Origin: Sulfurovum sp. | GTDB taxonomy: Bacteria; Campylobacterota; Campylobacteria; Campylobacterales; Sulfurovaceae | Reading direction: 5' to 3' | NCBI GenBank assembly: GCA_030634925.1 | Contig: DAOVZV010000007.1 | Span: 1 to 12,731, forward strand | Length of the DNA: 12,731 bases | Part shown: positions 1-7,587 of the stretch, piece by piece | How positions within the stretch are numbered: the first letter of the stretch is position 1 | How the letters are laid out: each line of letters begins with the position of its first letter | Position numbers and translations under genes: made by a program | Notes under the pieces: generated by a model | Database searches by the model: none | What the model saw: only the letters and a program-made list of their open reading frames with translations | What the model was told of the DNA's origin: nothing

Positions 1-1415
1 TAGGTTTTATAGGTCTAGGAGTAGCTTATATTGATAATACCTTTTATATATCCAATGATAAAAAGCTATATAAGCTTACTATAGGAGAAAAAGCCACAAA
101 GCCAAAATTATTAAAAACATATAAGAATAAACTAGATACTTTGAGTATATTGGATAATAAGCTTTATGGAGTAAATAGATTAGATAATTATGTATTTAAT
201 ATAGATATAGATACGCTCAAATACTCTATAGAAGTACAAGAGTTCTCACCTAATAATACGAATATTCATCATCTAGGAGTAGATAAAAATAACTTCTATA
301 TGGGGATGAATAATCTAATGATATATGAGAGAAACAGCTCTAGAATATCAGAAGATAATTTTGGTCGTCTATATAGAGATGATACTAGACCTATGTATCT
401 CAAATATATCAAGCCAATGATAGATATAAAAAATAGTCTAAATCTAACATACCACTATACATTTAATCTATTATACAATAAAGGTGAAAATAACTGTTTT
501 TATATAATAGATGTAAATGAAGGTGGTGATTACTCTCCTACTGGTTCTTATGATACTATGGATGAAGATGATATATTGGGTGCAGAGAATATTATGCTTA
601 GAGACAAGACCTATGTAAGTGATGTGAAGCTGTGGGAAAAGTGGGGTCTTTTGAAAGTAGCCTACGCAGGAATAAAAGATAAAAATGGAAAAGTAGTAGC
701 TATTACAGGAGCTGATGTTGATGTAAGTATTATAAATATCAAAACTAGAGATGCACTTATACAGTCGATTATTATTGGTATATTGGCTCTTATTATTGGT
801 ATATATGCTTCATATTATATAGCTGTCAAGATTATCCGTCCTATAGAGGTACTCAAATACTCAGCCCTAAAGATAGCTGCTGGGAATTATGGAGATAATA
901 TATCAATCAATTCTCCACAAGAACTACATAAATTATCTACTGATTTTAATAATATGAGTAATGAGCTTAAATCTACTATAGCAAATTTCGGAGAGTATAA
1001 ACTAGATGATGATAATAATGACTTGACACTACAGCTACAAGATAGACTAAATCAAAGTCTAGTAGTCAATAATAGATATATCAAAATATTTGGACTAGAA
1101 GAGAGTAAAAATATTGTAGGTATCATAAAAAATCGTAGTTCATATTATATATATTCACTAGATGAGGCATTGGATACAACTCTAAATGCTACAAAAAAGA
1201 GAGCTGTTATCAACAATATACTAACACAACTTCTAAAGGGAAACCATAGAGATAAATTTATTAAAATCTTTAATCCAACTCTCTTTTTGGAAATAAATAG
1301 AGATTCTAAGATAGAAGATATTTTGACCAAAGATATTACTGATATAGGTAAATCAAAAGATATAGAGTTTTTAGATATAAAAATATCTATTAGAAATGAA
1401 AGGATATCATCATGA
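1..1415 (+). CDS. Membrane sensor, 5'-truncated: propeller-like repeats, Cache-like domain, TM helix, HAMP
   Basis: The frame is open from base 3 without a convincing start, so the N-terminus lies upstream of the window; 470 residues are visible. The TTG at 141 is internal. The first ~115 visible residues contain three loosely repeated units of about 40-45 residues (cores YIDNTFYIS, ILDNKLYGV, VDKNNFYMG), which suggest beta-propeller blades. A Cache/PAS-like stretch follows (FYIIDVNEGGDYSPTGSYD, then YAGIKDKNGKVVAITGADVD). A hydrophobic helix is encoded at about 756-827, then a HAMP-like segment starting at KIIRPIEVL. The final ~140 residues show no histidine kinase, methyl-accepting, GGDEF or cyclase motif. 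The layout implies periplasmic sensing passed through HAMP to a cytoplasmic tail of unknown function. The gene overlaps the next one by ATGA. Membrane topology is fairly secure; the propeller assignment is inference and the output is unknown. Confidence 0.75.
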   Translation, partial: GFIGLGVAYIDNTFYISNDKKLYKLTIGEKATKPKLLKTYKNKLDTLSILDNKLYGVNRLDNYVFNIDIDTLKYSIEVQEFSPNNTNIHHLGVDKNNFYMGMNNLMIYERNSSRISEDNFGRLYRDDTRPMYLKYIKPMIDIKNSLNLTYHYTFNLLYNKGENNCFYIIDVNEGGDYSPTGSYDTMDEDDILGAENIMLRDKTYVSDVKLWEKWGLLKVAYAGIKDKNGKVVAITGADVDVSIINIKTRDALIQSIIIGILALIIGIYASYYIAVKIIRPIEVLKYSALKIAAGNYGDNISINSPQELHKLSTDFNNMSNELKSTIANFGEYKLDDDNNDLTLQLQDRLNQSLVVNNRYIKIFGLEESKNIVGIIKNRSSYYIYSLDEALDTTLNATKKRAVINNILTQLLKGNHRDKFIKIFNPTLFLEINRDSKIEDILTKDITDIGKSKDIEFLDIKISIRNERISS

Positions 1416-1804
1416 CACTAATTCAAAAGATTTTTACTCTTAAATCTATAGAGCCTTTTGATACTCTATATAATGAAGAGCTGGTTTTGACTGCTGATAT
1501 TCTTAAGGTCAAATATTATAAAGCAGGAGATACTATATATACAGTAGATAGCTTATTATCTAATCTATATATAATAGTCAAAGGAGAGGTAAAATATGAT
1601 GATGGACATATCATCAAGGACTATTTTGGACTAGGAACATTAGTTCACGATAGACCAATAAAATCAAATATCATAGCCTCTACAGATGTTAGTTTTTTAC
1701 TACTTTCACAAGAGCATCTATTGACACTTTTATATGAATCACCTCATCTTATGATAGGATTTTTGAAGTCACAAAAGGAGGAAGATGATGAAGTTAAAAT
1801 ATAA
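1412..1804 (+). CDS. Small cyclic-nucleotide-binding-fold protein, probably degenerate
   Basis: This 130-residue cytoplasmic protein looks like a stand-alone cNMP-binding (Crp-type) beta-roll. It has the typical order of an N-terminal helix, KYYKAGDTIYTVDSLLSNLY, then YIIVKGEVKY, then a strand-rich segment ending in DVSFLLLSQEHLLTLL. There is no helix-turn-helix, so it is not a DNA-binding Crp/Fnr regulator. Where a phosphate-binding cassette should have a Gly-Glu pair and a conserved Arg (about residues 72-90), it reads FGLGTLVHDRPIKSNIIAST. Ordinary cAMP or cGMP binding is therefore doubtful. The start is supported by AAAGGA seven bases upstream and by an ATGA overlap with the sensor gene. 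It also overlaps the following HAMP gene, suggesting translational coupling and a shared pathway. The fold call rests on pattern recognition; the ligand or partner is unknown. Confidence 0.7.
   Translation: MTLIQKIFTLKSIEPFDTLYNEELVLTADILKVKYYKAGDTIYTVDSLLSNLYIIVKGEVKYDDGHIIKDYFGLGTLVHDRPIKSNIIASTDVSFLLLSQEHLLTLLYESPHLMIGFLKSQKEEDDEVKI
1776..1781 (+). promoter_or_regulatory. Ribosome binding site AGGAGG
   Basis: A consensus AGGAGG precedes two in-frame ATGs at 1785 and 1788. The spacing is 3 bases to the first and 6 to the second, which favours 1788 as the start of the HAMP protein. Confidence 0.6.
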
Positions 1805-3062
1805 TAACTTTTTGATAATTGTTCCTGTCTTTTTGATATTGGGAATTGTATTGTCTATATTTAACTATACACTAGAAAAAAATGAGATAATGTGGGGTCT
1901 TGATTCAGAATTGGAGTCAATAACCAAAGCTACTGCTATCTTTGTTCGTGATAACAAAGATAATACAAATATAGAGAAGTCACTTAAAAAGATTATCGAG
2001 TATAATCGTGCCAAATCTATAACCCTAATAAAGCTAGATAAAGTAATAATAGATGTCAAAGCTAATGAGTTTGATAAAGAGATAAAACCTTATGATGTAA
2101 AAAAGTTATCTATAAATGAGCTAGTCAAAAGTGATATATATATATATCACGACTTATCTTTGATTGATGCATATATAAAAATAGATAATTTAAACAGTTC
2201 TATTGTCGTGACAATAGAAGTAAGCTCAGTAGTAGAGAAGTTAGAAGAAGAGTATATTGAAGCAATCATAACTACTCTTATTATCACACTTATAGGATTT
2301 TTGGTCTCAATAATACTATCTATTATAGTTACTTACAAGATAGCAGAAGTAAGTATGATGGCACAAGCCCTTAGTAGTGGTAAGTATGATACAGAGTTTA
2401 ACTTTGGTAAAGTAAAAGAGTTCTCTGATTTGGGTGCTACACTAGATATTATGAAGAGTATCTTACAAGAGGTTTTGTTTAAGACTAGAAACTCTATTAT
2501 GCAAGAGGAGTTATTTTCCAAAGATAATCTATTGGTAGATTTCTATAATAATTCTAATAACAAGAGTTCTTATTTGGAGAGTGAAGGTATAATTTTGAAT
2601 ATCAAAAGCTTAGGAGATAGTGGTTCATTTTATCATTGCTTTGAAGATACTAAATTCATCTATAGTTACTTTGGTACGATAGAAGATATAAATGATAAGA
2701 TGACTTCGACTATTACCTCGTGTGGCTTATCATATTATATACACAAGATTATAGAACAAAACCATACTATAGACTTGGACGCTCTATCCAAAGAGTATAA
2801 TATCAAATCATTGACTATAGCTATAGCAGATAAGTGTAGTGGTAAATTAAATATACAAAATTTAAAAGGAGATGATACTAGCATAGATTTGAATGATGCA
2901 GAGGTACATATCCTAAACAACTCCCATATAACAACAAAAGTACAAAAATATATATCTAAGTATCCAAATCTAACTATATCTGAGATAGCAGATGATATTT
3001 CTATTTTGTTTGATGAAAAAGATATTTTTATGATTATATCTAAACAAAATGCTAAAAAATAA
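1788..3062 (+). CDS. Two-TM HAMP signalling protein with degenerate PP2C/SpoIIE-like C-terminus
   Basis: The protein is 424 residues from ATG 1788, chosen over 1785 by Shine-Dalgarno spacing. A first membrane helix lies at about residues 8-28, then a periplasmic domain of about 130 residues. A second helix at about 158-183 is followed by a HAMP-like segment to about 240, where ALSSGKYDTEF matches the usual HAMP exit. The C-terminal ~160 residues have a rhythm like SpoIIE/PP2C phosphatases: SGSFYHCFEDTKFIYSYFG in the position of the family's GDFYD...GDVSGKG segment, and ADDISILFDEKDIFMIIS resembling the terminal DD-T-L strand. The metal-binding aspartates of the first two motifs are missing, so catalysis looks unlikely. 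It may be a pseudophosphatase or another fold. Its 5' end overlaps the cNMP-like gene and its 3' end overlaps tsaC by 14 bases. The TM/HAMP part is solid; the PP2C relation is tentative. Confidence 0.65.
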   Translation: MKLKYNNFLIIVPVFLILGIVLSIFNYTLEKNEIMWGLDSELESITKATAIFVRDNKDNTNIEKSLKKIIEYNRAKSITLIKLDKVIIDVKANEFDKEIKPYDVKKLSINELVKSDIYIYHDLSLIDAYIKIDNLNSSIVVTIEVSSVVEKLEEEYIEAIITTLIITLIGFLVSIILSIIVTYKIAEVSMMAQALSSGKYDTEFNFGKVKEFSDLGATLDIMKSILQEVLFKTRNSIMQEELFSKDNLLVDFYNNSNNKSSYLESEGIILNIKSLGDSGSFYHCFEDTKFIYSYFGTIEDINDKMTSTITSCGLSYYIHKIIEQNHTIDLDALSKEYNIKSLTIAIADKCSGKLNIQNLKGDDTSIDLNDAEVHILNNSHITTKVQKYISKYPNLTISEIADDISILFDEKDIFMIISKQNAKK

Positions 3063-3483
3063 AACCTTCCTCACTCAAACTGATACAACTATAGGCTTTG
3101 TCTCCAAACTAGCCTATAGCTTAAATCAGATAAAACAGAGACCTCCACACAAACACTACATCAGGGCTATAGAGTCTCTATCTACTCTAAAGAGCTTCAC
3201 AAGAGTTCCATCAATACACAAAAATATGGTTAGACGAGCAAAAAAGACATCATTTATAATGCCTAGTGGAGAGTCATATAGAGTAATCAGAGATACTCAT
3301 CATCTACTTCTACTGCGTAGGCTAGGGTGGCTATATACCTCATCTGCCAATCTTAGTGGCAAAGAGTATGATGAGAAATTTGCTATAAATAGTGCTGATG
3401 TGATAGTCTCTCCTCTATCTAATACCAAAGAAGCATCTACTATATACAAAATAGGCAAAAGAGCTATCAAAAGGATAAGATGA
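3049..3483 (+). CDS. tsaC: TsaC/Sua5/YrdC-type threonylcarbamoyl-AMP synthase, short form
   Basis: This 144-residue protein belongs to the Sua5/YciO/YrdC/YwlC family. The family makes L-threonylcarbamoyl-AMP from threonine, bicarbonate and ATP for the t6A37 modification of ANN-decoding tRNAs. Visible motifs are LTQTDTTIGF (family PTDT-YGL), IKQRPPHK (family KxRP), RVPSIHKNMVRR, and the nucleotide-site signature YTSSANLSG at residues 96-104. It is shorter than E. coli TsaC (about 190 residues); short versions are, as I recall, usual in Campylobacterota. The ATG at 3049 lies 14 bases inside the preceding HAMP gene. The gene ends in an ATGA/TGATG junction with the HIT gene, so it is translationally coupled on both sides. 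The family call is strong. Activity is inferred, because the shortened N-terminal region may alter substrate binding. Confidence 0.8.
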   Translation: MLKNKTFLTQTDTTIGFVSKLAYSLNQIKQRPPHKHYIRAIESLSTLKSFTRVPSIHKNMVRRAKKTSFIMPSGESYRVIRDTHHLLLLRRLGWLYTSSANLSGKEYDEKFAINSADVIVSPLSNTKEASTIYKIGKRAIKRIR

Positions 3484-3845
3484 TGATATACCAAAATAAC
3501 CATATCAAGATAGAAGTAGAAAAAAGTGATATACCATGGCTAAAGGTACTACCTCTAATAGAGTACAAAGAGATGAGTCAAGTCCCTAGAGATATACGAA
3601 TAGAGATTTATGATACACTACATACTATAGAGAAATTGATGATAGAGTATTATAATCCTACCAAAATTAATATAGCATCATTTGGTAATTATATGCCTAT
3701 AGTCCACTGGCATATTATGGCTAGATTTGACAATGATAGCCACTATCCAGAACCTATGTGGGGTGAAAAACAGAGAAATGTTATACTAAAGTTACCATTT
3801 TTTGATATATTTTGTCGTAGGTTAATTGAGATATTAGATAGTTAA
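3483..3845 (+). CDS. HIT-family (histidine triad) protein
   Basis: About 120 residues. The HIT signature is VHWHIMARF at about residues 75-83, followed by YPEPMWG, characteristic of a small bacterial HIT subfamily. HIT proteins are nucleotide hydrolases or transferases acting on phosphoramidates, dinucleoside polyphosphates or adenylated compounds. The canonical motif is H-x-H-x-H. Here the first two histidines, including the likely nucleophile, are kept and the third is Met. Two ATGs are possible: 3480 (ATGA overlap with tsaC) and 3483. AAGGA at 3471-3475 is 7 bases from the second and 4 from the first, so 3483 is preferred. Direct linkage to tsaC, whose product is an acyl-adenylate, makes processing of an adenylated intermediate or by-product plausible, but that is inference. 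Confidence 0.8.
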   Translation: MIYQNNHIKIEVEKSDIPWLKVLPLIEYKEMSQVPRDIRIEIYDTLHTIEKLMIEYYNPTKINIASFGNYMPIVHWHIMARFDNDSHYPEPMWGEKQRNVILKLPFFDIFCRRLIEILDS

Positions 3846-3876
3846 TATAATCAATACTTACTAAGATTATAAGTTG

Positions 3877-3882
3877 TATAAT
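3877..3882 (+). promoter_or_regulatory. Candidate -10 box of the phosphate/polyphosphate operon
   Basis: A perfect TATAAT lies 26 bases upstream of the PiT start in the 63-base gap after the HIT gene. No convincing -35 is seen 17 bases upstream (ATACTT), which is common for housekeeping promoters in Campylobacterota. I could not identify a Pho-box-like direct repeat. Confidence 0.4.
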
Positions 3883-3908
3883 TAGAATATAAAGACAAGG
3901 ATGATACG

Positions 3909-5540
3909 ATGGAAATACAAACAATGAAAAAAATAGAAAAAGAGGCGATGAAAAGCAGTGGTATAGATTTTATCAAGCTAGGATTTGCTCTATTTTTTAT
4001 GGTAGCAGTTTTGACATATAGTTTTTTGAGTACTGGTGGTATTCCCAATAGTATGTTTTTGGCGATAGCTGCACTGTTTGGTGCATATATGGCTATGAAT
4101 ATAGGTGCAAATGATGTAGCCAACAATGTAGGACCAGCCGTTGGGTCAAAAGCACTTACTATGGGTGGGGCTATTGTTATTGCTGCTATATTTGAGGCTA
4201 GTGGTGCTTTTATCGCTGGTGGAGAAGTGGTCAAGACTATCAAAAAAGGTATTATAGATATTGATGCTTTTGGTGGAAATGTAGATCCTTTTATTTGGGC
4301 TATGATGGCAGCACTTCTTGCAGCTGCTTTGTGGCTCAATTTTGCTACTATGATGAAAGCTCCTGTATCTACTACTCACTCTATCGTAGGTGGTGTGATG
4401 GGTGCAGGTATCGCTGCTGCTGGATTTAGTATTGTAGCTTGGGGTACTATGGGTAAGATAGCAGCATCTTGGGTTATATCTCCTGTATTAGGTGGTATTA
4501 TCGCGGCATTGTTTCTATTTTCTATCAAAAAGACTATGGTCTATCAAGTAGATAAAGTCTCAGCGGCAAAAAAATGGGTTCCTATATTTGTAGCTATTAT
4601 GTCATGGTCATTTGTGACATATCTCACACTTAAAGGACTCAAAAAAGTATGGCCTCATATCGTAGATGTATTGACATTCTTACCTGATGACAAAAAACCA
4701 TCTTTCTTGATAGCTGCTACTTTTGGATTGATTGTAGCTGTGATAGTATATATAGTAATCAAGCCTATAGTAGAGAGAAAAGCAGATAAACTAGAAAACA
4801 GTAGAGAGAGTATCAATCTACTATTTACTGTGCCTCTAATATTCTCTGCTGCTTTGCTTAGTTTTGCTCATGGTGCAAATGATGTAGCAAATGCCATTGG
4901 ACCATTGGCTGCTATCAATGACGCTGTAATGACTGGTGGAATATCTGCTAAAGCTAGTATCCCTATATGGGTAATGGCTGTTGGAGCGTTGGGTATTGCA
5001 TTGGGTCTTGCACTATATGGTCCAAAGCTCATCCGTACAGTAGGGACAGAGATTACAGAACTCGACCAGATGAGAGCATTTTCTGTGGCTATGGCTGCGT
5101 CTATTACTGTGATTATCGCTTCTCAGCTAGGTTTGCCTGTGTCATCTACACATATTGCTATTGGTGGTATCTTTGGTGTTGGATTTTTGAGAGAGTATCT
5201 ATTTACATCCAACCAAGAGACGGTAGTAGAGCATGAGAGAAATATCATAGATGATGAGAAAAAAATGCTCAAAGCTTATGAGAGTGAACTCAAGACACTA
5301 GAAGATAAAGAACAAAAGAGCAAAGAAGATTATGCTAGAGTTGTTGATTTGTATAAATTAATAGATGATGAAGAGGCGAAGATAAAAGTAGCCAAAAAAC
5401 ATATCAAAAATGCTCAAAAAGTCAAATATGTCAAAAGAGATGCTGTCAAGAAGATATTAGCAGCGTGGCTAATTACTGTACCAGCAGCTGCTATACTATC
5501 TGCTGCTATATTCTTTATGATTAGAGGTATAGTTGTCTAA
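3909..5540 (+). CDS. pit: PiT-family inorganic phosphate transporter
   Basis: This 543-residue polytopic membrane protein is a low-affinity, cation- or metal-phosphate-coupled phosphate permease of the PiT (PF01384) family. Both halves of the internally duplicated family signature are intact: GANDVANNVGP at residues 66-76 with PVSTTHSIVGG from 152, and GANDVANAIGP from 322 with PVSSTHIAIGG from 410. Between the penultimate region and the last hydrophobic helix (about 517-540) sits a highly charged, probably coiled-coil segment at about 437-505, likely cytoplasmic. ATG 3909 has AGG eight bases upstream; an ATG at 3901 is out of frame and too close to it. The stop overlaps the next transporter's start (TAATG), indicating one transcript. 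Its position at the head of an operon with PPK2 genes suggests it feeds phosphate to a polyphosphate-linked pathway. Confidence 0.95.
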   Translation: MEIQTMKKIEKEAMKSSGIDFIKLGFALFFMVAVLTYSFLSTGGIPNSMFLAIAALFGAYMAMNIGANDVANNVGPAVGSKALTMGGAIVIAAIFEASGAFIAGGEVVKTIKKGIIDIDAFGGNVDPFIWAMMAALLAAALWLNFATMMKAPVSTTHSIVGGVMGAGIAAAGFSIVAWGTMGKIAASWVISPVLGGIIAALFLFSIKKTMVYQVDKVSAAKKWVPIFVAIMSWSFVTYLTLKGLKKVWPHIVDVLTFLPDDKKPSFLIAATFGLIVAVIVYIVIKPIVERKADKLENSRESINLLFTVPLIFSAALLSFAHGANDVANAIGPLAAINDAVMTGGISAKASIPIWVMAVGALGIALGLALYGPKLIRTVGTEITELDQMRAFSVAMAASITVIIASQLGLPVSSTHIAIGGIFGVGFLREYLFTSNQETVVEHERNIIDDEKKMLKAYESELKTLEDKEQKSKEDYARVVDLYKLIDDEEAKIKVAKKHIKNAQKVKYVKRDAVKKILAAWLITVPAAAILSAAIFFMIRGIVV

Positions 5541-7339
5541 TGTTTAGAACTATATTACTGCTAATCCTATTAGTTGCACTCTCTTATGGATTTTGGTTGA
5601 GTCCTGATTTCAAAGAGATAAGTGCAGGAGTAGCTATATTCCTATTTGGTATGTTTTCACTAGAGGAGGGCTTCAAAAGCTTCTCTGGTGGAACACTAGA
5701 GAGAGTACTTCAAAAATCCACAGACAAGACATACAAGAGTATAGGATTTGGTATCTTATCTACTACTATTATGCAATCTAGTTCTTTGGTATCTGTACTT
5801 ACTATCTCGTTTTTAGGAGCTGGACTTATAGGATTAGGGCAGGGTATAGGTATTATTTTTGGTGCAAATATAGGTACGACTACAGGTGCATGGCTAGTAG
5901 CAGGTCTGGGGCTAAAGGTAAATATAGCCTCTTATGCTATGCCCATGCTTGTATTTGGTGTAATATTGATATTTCAAAAACAAAAGTCCATCAAGGGTAT
6001 AGGTTATATACTAGCAGGTCTTGGATTTTTGTTTTTGGGAATTGCCTATATGAAAAGTGGCTTTGAGGCATTTAAAGCTAGTATAGATTTGGCTAGTTTT
6101 GCTGTAGTAGGACTAAAAGGACTATTTATATTTACAGGCATAGGGATTTTTGCTACTGTTGTTATGCAATCTTCTCATGCTACACTTGTATTGATTATCA
6201 CAGCACTATCTAGTGGACAGATAAGCTATGAAAATGCCCTAGCATTGGCTATAGGTGCAAATATTGGTACGACTATCGCAGCGATAATAGGAGCTATGGG
6301 GTCAAATATCGTGGGCAAACAACTAGCAGGAGCTCATCTGATATTTAATGGTATCACAGGTCTTATAGCTATAAGTTCTATATCTTATCTGATGATGGGA
6401 GTTGATTATATCAGTATCTATCTAGGTATAGCAGATGATGACTACTCTTTGAAATTGGCACTATTTCATACTATATTTAATCTAATAGGTGTTATTGTGA
6501 TGATACCTTTTATATCAAAAATGGTGGTGTTTTTGGAATATATACTAAAAGACAAAGTTACATCAAATAGAGGATTTGATAGTGCTAAGTATCTAAATGA
6601 CTCTGTACTAGAGTTATCATCTACTGCAATATCATCTATACTCAAAGAGACAAAGCATCTCTATGATAATGTATTTGAGATTATAGCCCATGGTATCAAT
6701 ACTAAACGCCAAAATATAATATCTGACAAAAGCATAGATGAGACTATCAAAGATAAATATAGCAAAGAGAAAGTAGATATAGATGAGTTTTATAATCATA
6801 AAATAAAAGGCATCTATGGAGAGATTATAGAGTTCTCTACAAAGGCACAATCTACTACTATATCAAATGAAGATATAGAGAGACTATATAGTCTCAAACT
6901 AGCCTGTAGAGGTATGGTAGAAGCTGTAAAAGATACAAAGCATCTACAAAAAAATCTCATAAAATACTCAAATAGCACCAATAGACATATACAAAAAGAG
7001 TATAATCTAATTAGGCAAGGTATAGCAGAGCTTTTACGAAGTATATATATTATATCTAGGACAAAAGAGGAAGATGTAGTGCTTTTGTTGCTATCTAAAT
7101 CCAAGGTCAATATGGAAAAATATGATATATTGTCCAATGGAACACTAGATAGACTTATTAGAGCAGACTCTATCTCTGATGAGATGGCTACTTCACTTAT
7201 GAATGATAGTTCGTATGCGTATGATATTAGCAAAAATCTTATATCTACTGCTGAGGTTATATTTGGAGATGTAGAGAACCTAGGTATGGCAATGAGCAAA
7301 GAGGATATAGATTTAATTTTGGATAAAAAGGATAACTAA
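5540..7339 (+). CDS. Na/Pi-cotransporter-family protein (NptA/YjbB type) with PhoU-like C-terminus
   Basis: 599 residues. The N-terminal ~335 residues are polytopic with the inverted-repeat signatures of the Na/Pi cotransporter II family (PF02690): QSSSLVSVL from residue 79 with GANIGTT at 108-114, and QSSHATLVL from 210 with GANIGTT at 239-245. From about 350 to 590 the protein is soluble, helical and charged, as expected for a PhoU-like domain, which in this family is fused to the transporter. The E. coli homologue YjbB has been linked to phosphate export and lower polyphosphate levels. Together with PiT next door, it could therefore act as an efflux or balancing arm rather than a second importer. 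Direction of transport cannot be read from sequence. It shares bases with the genes on both sides (5540 and 7339), so expression is tightly coupled. Confidence 0.9.
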   Translation: MFRTILLLILLVALSYGFWLSPDFKEISAGVAIFLFGMFSLEEGFKSFSGGTLERVLQKSTDKTYKSIGFGILSTTIMQSSSLVSVLTISFLGAGLIGLGQGIGIIFGANIGTTTGAWLVAGLGLKVNIASYAMPMLVFGVILIFQKQKSIKGIGYILAGLGFLFLGIAYMKSGFEAFKASIDLASFAVVGLKGLFIFTGIGIFATVVMQSSHATLVLIITALSSGQISYENALALAIGANIGTTIAAIIGAMGSNIVGKQLAGAHLIFNGITGLIAISSISYLMMGVDYISIYLGIADDDYSLKLALFHTIFNLIGVIVMIPFISKMVVFLEYILKDKVTSNRGFDSAKYLNDSVLELSSTAISSILKETKHLYDNVFEIIAHGINTKRQNIISDKSIDETIKDKYSKEKVDIDEFYNHKIKGIYGEIIEFSTKAQSTTISNEDIERLYSLKLACRGMVEAVKDTKHLQKNLIKYSNSTNRHIQKEYNLIRQGIAELLRSIYIISRTKEEDVVLLLLSKSKVNMEKYDILSNGTLDRLIRADSISDEMATSLMNDSSYAYDISKNLISTAEVIFGDVENLGMAMSKEDIDLILDKKDN

Positions 7340-7578
7340 TGGGTATCAAGAAATTTATCAAAAGAGCAAAAGAGATATTGGGACTAGAAGATGAGAAAAA
7401 AGAGAGTAAAAAGAAATCTCTAAAGAGACTACTCAAAAAGCTCATCAAGAGAAAAAGAGAGATATGTACTATGCTCAAAGATAAAAAAAGCAAAGAGCTT
7501 CAAGAAGAACTAGACATAGTATCCCTACAGATAAAAAAAGGCAAAAAAATTCTGCACGAACTTTATAAATCAAACTAA
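7339..7578 (+). CDS. Small lysine-rich helical protein of unknown function
   Basis: I do not recognise this 79-residue protein. It holds 23 Lys and 4 Arg against 12 Asp/Glu (net about +15), with basic runs such as KKESKKKSLKRLLKKLIKRK and KKGKK near the C-terminus. Heptad-like Leu/Ile spacing suggests one long amphipathic or coiled-coil helix. There is no signal peptide or membrane segment, so it should be cytoplasmic. The ATG shares one base with the preceding stop (TAATG), and nine bases separate it from the first PPK2 gene, so it is almost certainly translated as part of the phosphate operon. The charge and context fit a protein that binds polyphosphate or organises PPK2 enzymes at the membrane transporter. 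That is inference only. Ordinary background low complexity is the alternative, but the clean operon fit argues that the gene is real. Confidence 0.75.
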   Translation: MGIKKFIKRAKEILGLEDEKKESKKKSLKRLLKKLIKRKREICTMLKDKKSKELQEELDIVSLQIKKGKKILHELYKSN

Positions 7579-7587
7579 GGAGTAATA

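Noticed and set aside
141..143. TTG as the start of the first sensor gene
   Set aside because: The frame is open back to base 3 and encodes sequence with the same repeat pattern, so the gene begins upstream of the window.
3901..3927. Nine-codon reading frame (ATG at 3901) overlapping the PiT start
   Set aside because: Its ATG directly abuts the AAGG ribosome site, too close for good initiation; ATG 3909 has normal spacing and gives the PiT protein.
3851..4339. 162-residue minus-strand open frame opposite the PiT gene
   Set aside because: It lies opposite a clearly coding transporter; the low-complexity Ala/Ile/Pro-rich product is what antisense of Gly/Ala/Ile-rich membrane codons gives, and no ribosome site is evident.
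4967..5236. 89-codon plus-strand frame inside the PiT gene
   Set aside because: Cys/Trp/Tyr-rich out-of-frame product inside conserved PiT coding sequence; no homology pattern.
6814..7299. 161-residue minus-strand open frame opposite the PhoU-like domain
   Set aside because: Antisense shadow of a well-supported protein; no family motif and Ser/Leu-rich composition.
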